DNA of 64,000 nt, from positions 1,749,501 to 1,813,500 of the forward strand of contig NZ_CP038271.1 in NCBI RefSeq assembly GCF_004571195.1. The letters are read 5' to 3'. How positions within the stretch are numbered: the first letter of the stretch is position 1; every line of letters starts with the position of its first letter. Both the position numbers and the translations under genes were made by a program. Under the pieces are notes generated by a model. The model did no database searches. It was not told the origin of the DNA and worked only from the letters and a program-made list of their open reading frames with translations. Below, piece by piece: positions 60,711 through 64,000 of the stretch. This DNA is from Legionella geestiana (GTDB lineage Bacteria; Pseudomonadota; Gammaproteobacteria; Legionellales; Legionellaceae).

Positions 60711-61909
60711 AAGCATCGGTCATGCGCTGCATGCTGGGCGGTCAGTTTTTAATGATGCTGGCCCTTGAAATGGGTAATACCTGGATGGGGCTCATGATTG
60801 CGGGCCTCGAGGACGTTCCCGCCAGTCAGGTGGTTTTCTGGAACATGCTCGCCTTGTTACTGCCGATGGTGGCAAGCATGGTGATGGCGCCTTTATGGGG
60901 GTACCTGTCAGACCGCCATGGCTACCGCCCCATGCTGATGCGTGCGGCAATGGCCCTATGCCTTTCTCAGATAATGATGCTGTTTGCGAGCTCGACACGG
61001 GTTATCCTTCTCATTCGCCTGCTGCAGGGGCTTTTTGCGGGGTTTCTCGCCGCCATGCAGGCGTATGCGCTTGCTTTTGACAACAGGGAGCAGCGGGGGC
61101 GCATTCTTGTGCGACTGCAATCGGCAAGAGCGCTCGGTACCGGGTTTGCGGGAGTGACAGGAGGGGCTCTACTGGGAGCCGGCGGCTTTACGCTGCTCTA
61201 TGCCGCGGCGGCACTGTTGTGTTTTTTCGCGCTCGGCTGGATGTATATGGCACTTCCGCGTGTAGAAGTGACACGGACCGAGACGGTTGAGCGCACAGAC
61301 GCTCGAGGCATGAGCCGCATGCTGCTCGTCAGCGGGACCTTGATAATCCTCGCGCAGCTGATTCGCTTTTTCCCTGAAGCCGTTTTTACGCTCGCCATGA
61401 ATAACCGCATGCCAGGGCAATATCTCGCCACAGGGCTGTTGTGTTCATTGCCCGCCATCGGGCTGCTTGCCAGTACGTCGTGGACCGGGCGCCGTATCGA
61501 TGCCGCGCGTGCCTGCCCCCGTTTGCGGCGCCGCTTTTTGCTGGGGTGCGCGCTTCTTGGCGGCTTTTCCATGCTGCTTCAGGCATTGGATGCGGGGTAT
61601 GTAGTCAGTGCGCTGGCGCGCTTTAGCTGGGGGATTACCTTAGGCGCACTCCTGCCAGCACTTTTTTGTGAAATCAATGACCGCGCTCACGCGCCGGGTG
61701 CTGCGGTTGGAATGGCGAATGCTTTTGCAAAGGCCGGAAACATCCTTGGGGTCGGGCTGGGTGGTTTTGCCGCAGGCCTGATGCCGCTTTCTTCCTTGTT
61801 TTTACTGCTGGCGCTACTCTATGGGCTGTTCATGGTTATCGTTCGAGTGGGCTTTAGAGAAGGAAAAATTTCTGAGTTTTCTGGCGGGAAGGAGATTTTG
61901 TCGCAATGA
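60707..61909 (+). CDS. lbtB: MFS transporter, siderophore exporter LbtB-like
   Basis: A 400-residue major facilitator with about twelve membrane segments. The loop between segments 2 and 3 carries APLWGYLSDRHGYRPMLMRA, the MFS signature. The ATG overlaps the lbtA stop codon (ATGA). In L. pneumophila LbtB is required for legiobactin export. Assignment rests on position and family; the substrate is inferred. Confidence 0.8.
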   Translation: MKASVMRCMLGGQFLMMLALEMGNTWMGLMIAGLEDVPASQVVFWNMLALLLPMVASMVMAPLWGYLSDRHGYRPMLMRAAMALCLSQIMMLFASSTRVILLIRLLQGLFAGFLAAMQAYALAFDNREQRGRILVRLQSARALGTGFAGVTGGALLGAGGFTLLYAAAALLCFFALGWMYMALPRVEVTRTETVERTDARGMSRMLLVSGTLIILAQLIRFFPEAVFTLAMNNRMPGQYLATGLLCSLPAIGLLASTSWTGRRIDAARACPRLRRRFLLGCALLGGFSMLLQALDAGYVVSALARFSWGITLGALLPALFCEINDRAHAPGAAVGMANAFAKAGNILGVGLGGFAAGLMPLSSLFLLLALLYGLFMVIVRVGFREGKISEFSGGKEILSQ

Positions 61910-63081
61910 ACAGGCGTCTGCTGCTCGTCATTCTCTTCAGCTGGTTTCTTGGCAATGCCGGAATCTATTTTTTAGCCCCGGCACTGCCACGCCTTGCGGA
62001 GGACTTTCAGGTGGCGGCAGGGGTCATTCCTCTTGTAATGTCGTTCTTTCTCGTGGGTAAGGCGCTTGGCATGCTGCTCTGGGGATTTGTGAGTGAGCGC
62101 GTGGGCAGGCGCCCGGTATTTCTTGGGGGGCTTTGGCTTTATGTGCTGAGCAACGGGTTTGCCGCAGTCTCTGTGAGCCTGCCGCAGATGCTTCTGGCCC
62201 GTGGACTCCAGGGACTTGCCGTTGGCGCAACCCTTTTAATGGGGCGTGCCATGGTGAATGATTCAGAGCCTGAAGCCAAAGCCATTGCCCGCTTTGGCTT
62301 TCTTTTTTCCGCAGGCGGCGTCTGCATCGCATTCTTACCATTGCTCGGCAGCCTGCTGGTCGGCGTTTACGGATGGCGGGGAGCCAGTTTGGCCATGGCG
62401 TGTTATGGCCTCGTCCTGTTGCTTCCTGCCCGCAAAATTACGGAAACCCGCCCGTCTTTGGAACAGAAGGTATGCTTTACCGAAAGTCTGCGCAAGGTGT
62501 TCCATAACGGCTATTTTGTGCGCATTCTTGCGGTGTCTGCGTTGATGATGGCGGGGGAATCCGCGTTTAATACCAGCAGCGCCATTGTTTTGATGCACAC
62601 GGAAGGTTTTAGCCTCGCCGCTTTTGGCGGTATTAAGACACTCGTATTATTCGCACATATCTTTGGCACACTCGCATGCGCCGCACTTTCCCGGTACACA
62701 GACAGCGACCGGCTGGTCGGGGCTGGTGTGAGTGCTTTTGGTCTGGCCTCCGTCATGGCACTGGGAGCCGCATGGGTATCCGCATCCATACTGTTAACGT
62801 TTTTGCTGCCAATGCTTGTATATTATTTCGGTACGGGCTTTGTCGTTACAGCCGCTACGGCTGCCAGCGTGCGTCCTTTTCCGGGGCGCATGGCGCTCGC
62901 TCTTGGCATTTCGCTCTGTTTTCAGTTTGGTTTTTCTGCACTGGCCAGTTTCTGCTGCAGCCTTGCCGGAATTGAAAACACCTGGTCCCTGATGGGGGTA
63001 GTCGCTGCAAGCGGAATACTTGCGATGGCAGTATGGTTTTTTCCTTGCAGAAGGGTTATCGCAACCCGCAATGAAGTGTGA
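61906..63081 (+). CDS. lbtC: MFS transporter, siderophore uptake LbtC-like
   Basis: A 391-residue major facilitator with about twelve membrane segments. The MFS signature is LWGFVSERVGRRPVFLGG and it starts MNRRLLLVILFSWFLGNAGI. It overlaps the lbtB stop codon by ATGA. In L. pneumophila LbtC brings ferric legiobactin through the inner membrane. The assignment is by operon position and MFS family. Confidence 0.8.
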   Translation: MNRRLLLVILFSWFLGNAGIYFLAPALPRLAEDFQVAAGVIPLVMSFFLVGKALGMLLWGFVSERVGRRPVFLGGLWLYVLSNGFAAVSVSLPQMLLARGLQGLAVGATLLMGRAMVNDSEPEAKAIARFGFLFSAGGVCIAFLPLLGSLLVGVYGWRGASLAMACYGLVLLLPARKITETRPSLEQKVCFTESLRKVFHNGYFVRILAVSALMMAGESAFNTSSAIVLMHTEGFSLAAFGGIKTLVLFAHIFGTLACAALSRYTDSDRLVGAGVSAFGLASVMALGAAWVSASILLTFLLPMLVYYFGTGFVVTAATAASVRPFPGRMALALGISLCFQFGFSALASFCCSLAGIENTWSLMGVVAASGILAMAVWFFPCRRVIATRNEV

Positions 63082-63114
63082 TACGATGCTTGTTTTTCAT
63101 TCTGGAGAGGAATC

Positions 63115-63615
63115 ATGAAACGTTTGAGCCGTGTACTGATGGCTTTGAGTCTGTTGATGGCAGGCACAGCTGCTCTGGCAGATGGAGCAAGAATTGGCGT
63201 GGTTGATTTGCAGAAAATCATGCAGACCTCCACCCAGATGAAAGCCATCCAGGAAAAGCTTGAGAAAGAGTTCAAGCCCCGCCGTGACAAGCTGGTTGCC
63301 ATGGAAGAGTCTTTGAAAAAAGACATGGAAAAATTCAAGCGTGACAGTGCGGTCATGAGTCAGACGCAAAAGAAAGAGCTTGAGCGCGCGATAGTTGCTT
63401 CACAGCAGAAGTTTGAGCGTGAAGGTCAGCAGTATCAGCAGGAACTCAGCACCGCTCACAATGAAGCGATGGAAGAACTGTACGGCAAAATCCGCGCGGC
63501 GATTACCCGTGTTGCGAGCACCGGCAAGTACGACATTGTTTTGCAGAAAGACGCAGCACCTTTCAGCTCTGACAAGCTGGATGTTACGGCTCAGGTAATG
63601 AAAGAAATTCATTAA
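63115..63615 (+). CDS. skp: Periplasmic chaperone OmpH/Skp
   Basis: A 166-residue protein with a signal peptide (MKRLSRVLMALSLLMAGTAA) and a mature part beginning DGARIGVVDLQKIMQTSTQM. A long coiled coil (AIQEKLEKEFKPRRDKLVAM and onward) forms the tentacles that hold unfolded outer-membrane proteins. GAGAGGA upstream. It precedes fabZ, part of the common skp-lpxD-fabZ-lpxA neighbourhood, here without lpxD between. Confidence 0.92.
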   Translation: MKRLSRVLMALSLLMAGTAALADGARIGVVDLQKIMQTSTQMKAIQEKLEKEFKPRRDKLVAMEESLKKDMEKFKRDSAVMSQTQKKELERAIVASQQKFEREGQQYQQELSTAHNEAMEELYGKIRAAITRVASTGKYDIVLQKDAAPFSSDKLDVTAQVMKEIH

Positions 63616-63643
63616 TACCTGCGCTGTACGCGTTCTGCAAAAG

Positions 63644-63677
63644 CGAAAACCGTGCCTCTCGGGGCACGGTTTTCGTA
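63644..63677 (+). terminator. Hairpin terminator after skp
   Basis: A 13-base-pair stem, CGAAAACCGTGCC and GGCACGGTTTTCG with a short loop, follows skp by 29 bases. The 3' arm itself includes TTTTC but no long T-run follows; the A-rich 5' arm and T-rich 3' arm give a bidirectional-type terminator. Confidence 0.7.
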
Positions 63678-63741
63678 TCGTTCATATGCCACCAGGCAGC
63701 TGGTGGTTATAAATCGGGGCACGAATCACGAGGGGCTTAGC

Positions 63742-64000
63742 ATGACGGAATCCGTTGTTGATATTCGTAGTATTCTTGAGCATATTCCACACAGGTATCC
63801 GTTTCTTCTGGTGGACAGAGTGCTGGAATATACGCCGTTTGAGTACCTCACCGCCATTAAAAACGTCACCATGAATGAGCCGTTTTTCCAGGGGCATTTC
63901 CCGGGGCAGCCCATTATGCCTGGCGTCTTGATGCTGGAAGCGCTGGCGCAGGCCAGTGCCATACTCTCGAGTCTTTCGCGATCTGCAAGCGAGGGGCATT
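63742..64000 (+). CDS. fabZ: 3-hydroxyacyl-ACP dehydratase FabZ (5' part only)
   Basis: The first 86 codons of a gene cut by the right edge of the window. The product starts [20 protein letters not shown] and contains [10 protein letters not shown] and the catalytic-site region [20 protein letters not shown], with the active-site His and Glu. FabZ removes water from 3-hydroxyacyl-ACP in fatty acid elongation. The ATG at 63742 has AGGGG about 8 bases upstream. Confidence 0.93.
   Translation, partial: MTESVVDIRSILEHIPHRYPFLLVDRVLEYTPFEYLTAIKNVTMNEPFFQGHFPGQPIMPGVLMLEALAQASAILSSLSRSASEGH

Overview
The window comes from a member of the Legionellaceae. It carries a near-complete Dot/Icm type IVB secretion locus in one co-directional block (icmT-icmS-icmR/fir-icmQ-icmP-icmO-icmN-icmM-icmL-icmK-icmE-icmG-icmC-icmD-icmJ-icmB, then icmF and icmH on the other strand), a legiobactin-type siderophore operon (lbtABC), and typical gammaproteobacterial core genes. 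By eye the base composition is close to 50% GC or slightly above, clearly richer than L. pneumophila, so a GC-rich Legionella species is likely. The species cannot be named from the sequence alone.

Layout. (1) 1-6263, minus strand: a tightly overlapping operon of flagellar export, rod and ring genes, fliQ-fliR-flhB-flhA-flgF-flgG-flgH-flgI; the left edge cuts flgI and no fliP is present. (2) 6506-20289: housekeeping genes, namely greA-carB with a glutamate-synthase-like gene upstream, yqgE-ruvX-pyrB, comM-ubiK, a PII gene, an EVE protein with 5-formyltetrahydrofolate cyclo-ligase, a small PA3496-like protein, a pabC-like aminotransferase and a secreted M14 peptidase. (3) 20177-21968: an unrecognised 479-residue protein and a divergent 62-residue protein, separated by a palindrome, next to icmT; the larger one is a candidate effector. 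(4) 22050-40998: the Dot/Icm block, with an intact IS982 element between icmS and icmR and a hairpin-bearing mobile repeat between icmO and icmN. (5) 40999-46100: a mosaic island between two copies of the icmB 3' end. It holds two full tandem leucine-rich-repeat genes and the tail of a third, a RelBE-like toxin-antitoxin pair, a broken Tn3-family transposase and two 160-bp TA-flanked miniature elements. (6) 46023-52203, minus strand: an ankyrin-repeat gene, icmF and icmH. (7) 52333-58749: a small lipoprotein, then pncC-recA-recX-alaS-lysC. (8) 58913-63081: lbtABC behind a promoter with a near-perfect Fur box between its -35 and -10. (9) 63115-64000: ompH/skp and the start of fabZ.

How the genes work together. 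IcmK (DotH) and IcmE (DotG), with the lipoprotein IcmN, form the envelope-spanning part of the Dot/Icm machine. IcmO, IcmP, IcmJ and IcmS form the coupling complex that recruits effectors, IcmB is the ATPase, IcmR/IcmQ act as a chaperone pair, and IcmF/IcmH stabilise the machine. The LRR and ankyrin proteins in and beside the locus have eukaryote-like repeat architectures and are reasonable candidate substrates, but their translocation is inferred. The most distinctive structural signals are recent copy-number changes at fixed periods: an 87-bp LRR unit, a 225-bp super-repeat in icmE, a tandem LRR gene unit of about 1.3 kb, and two miniature-element families.
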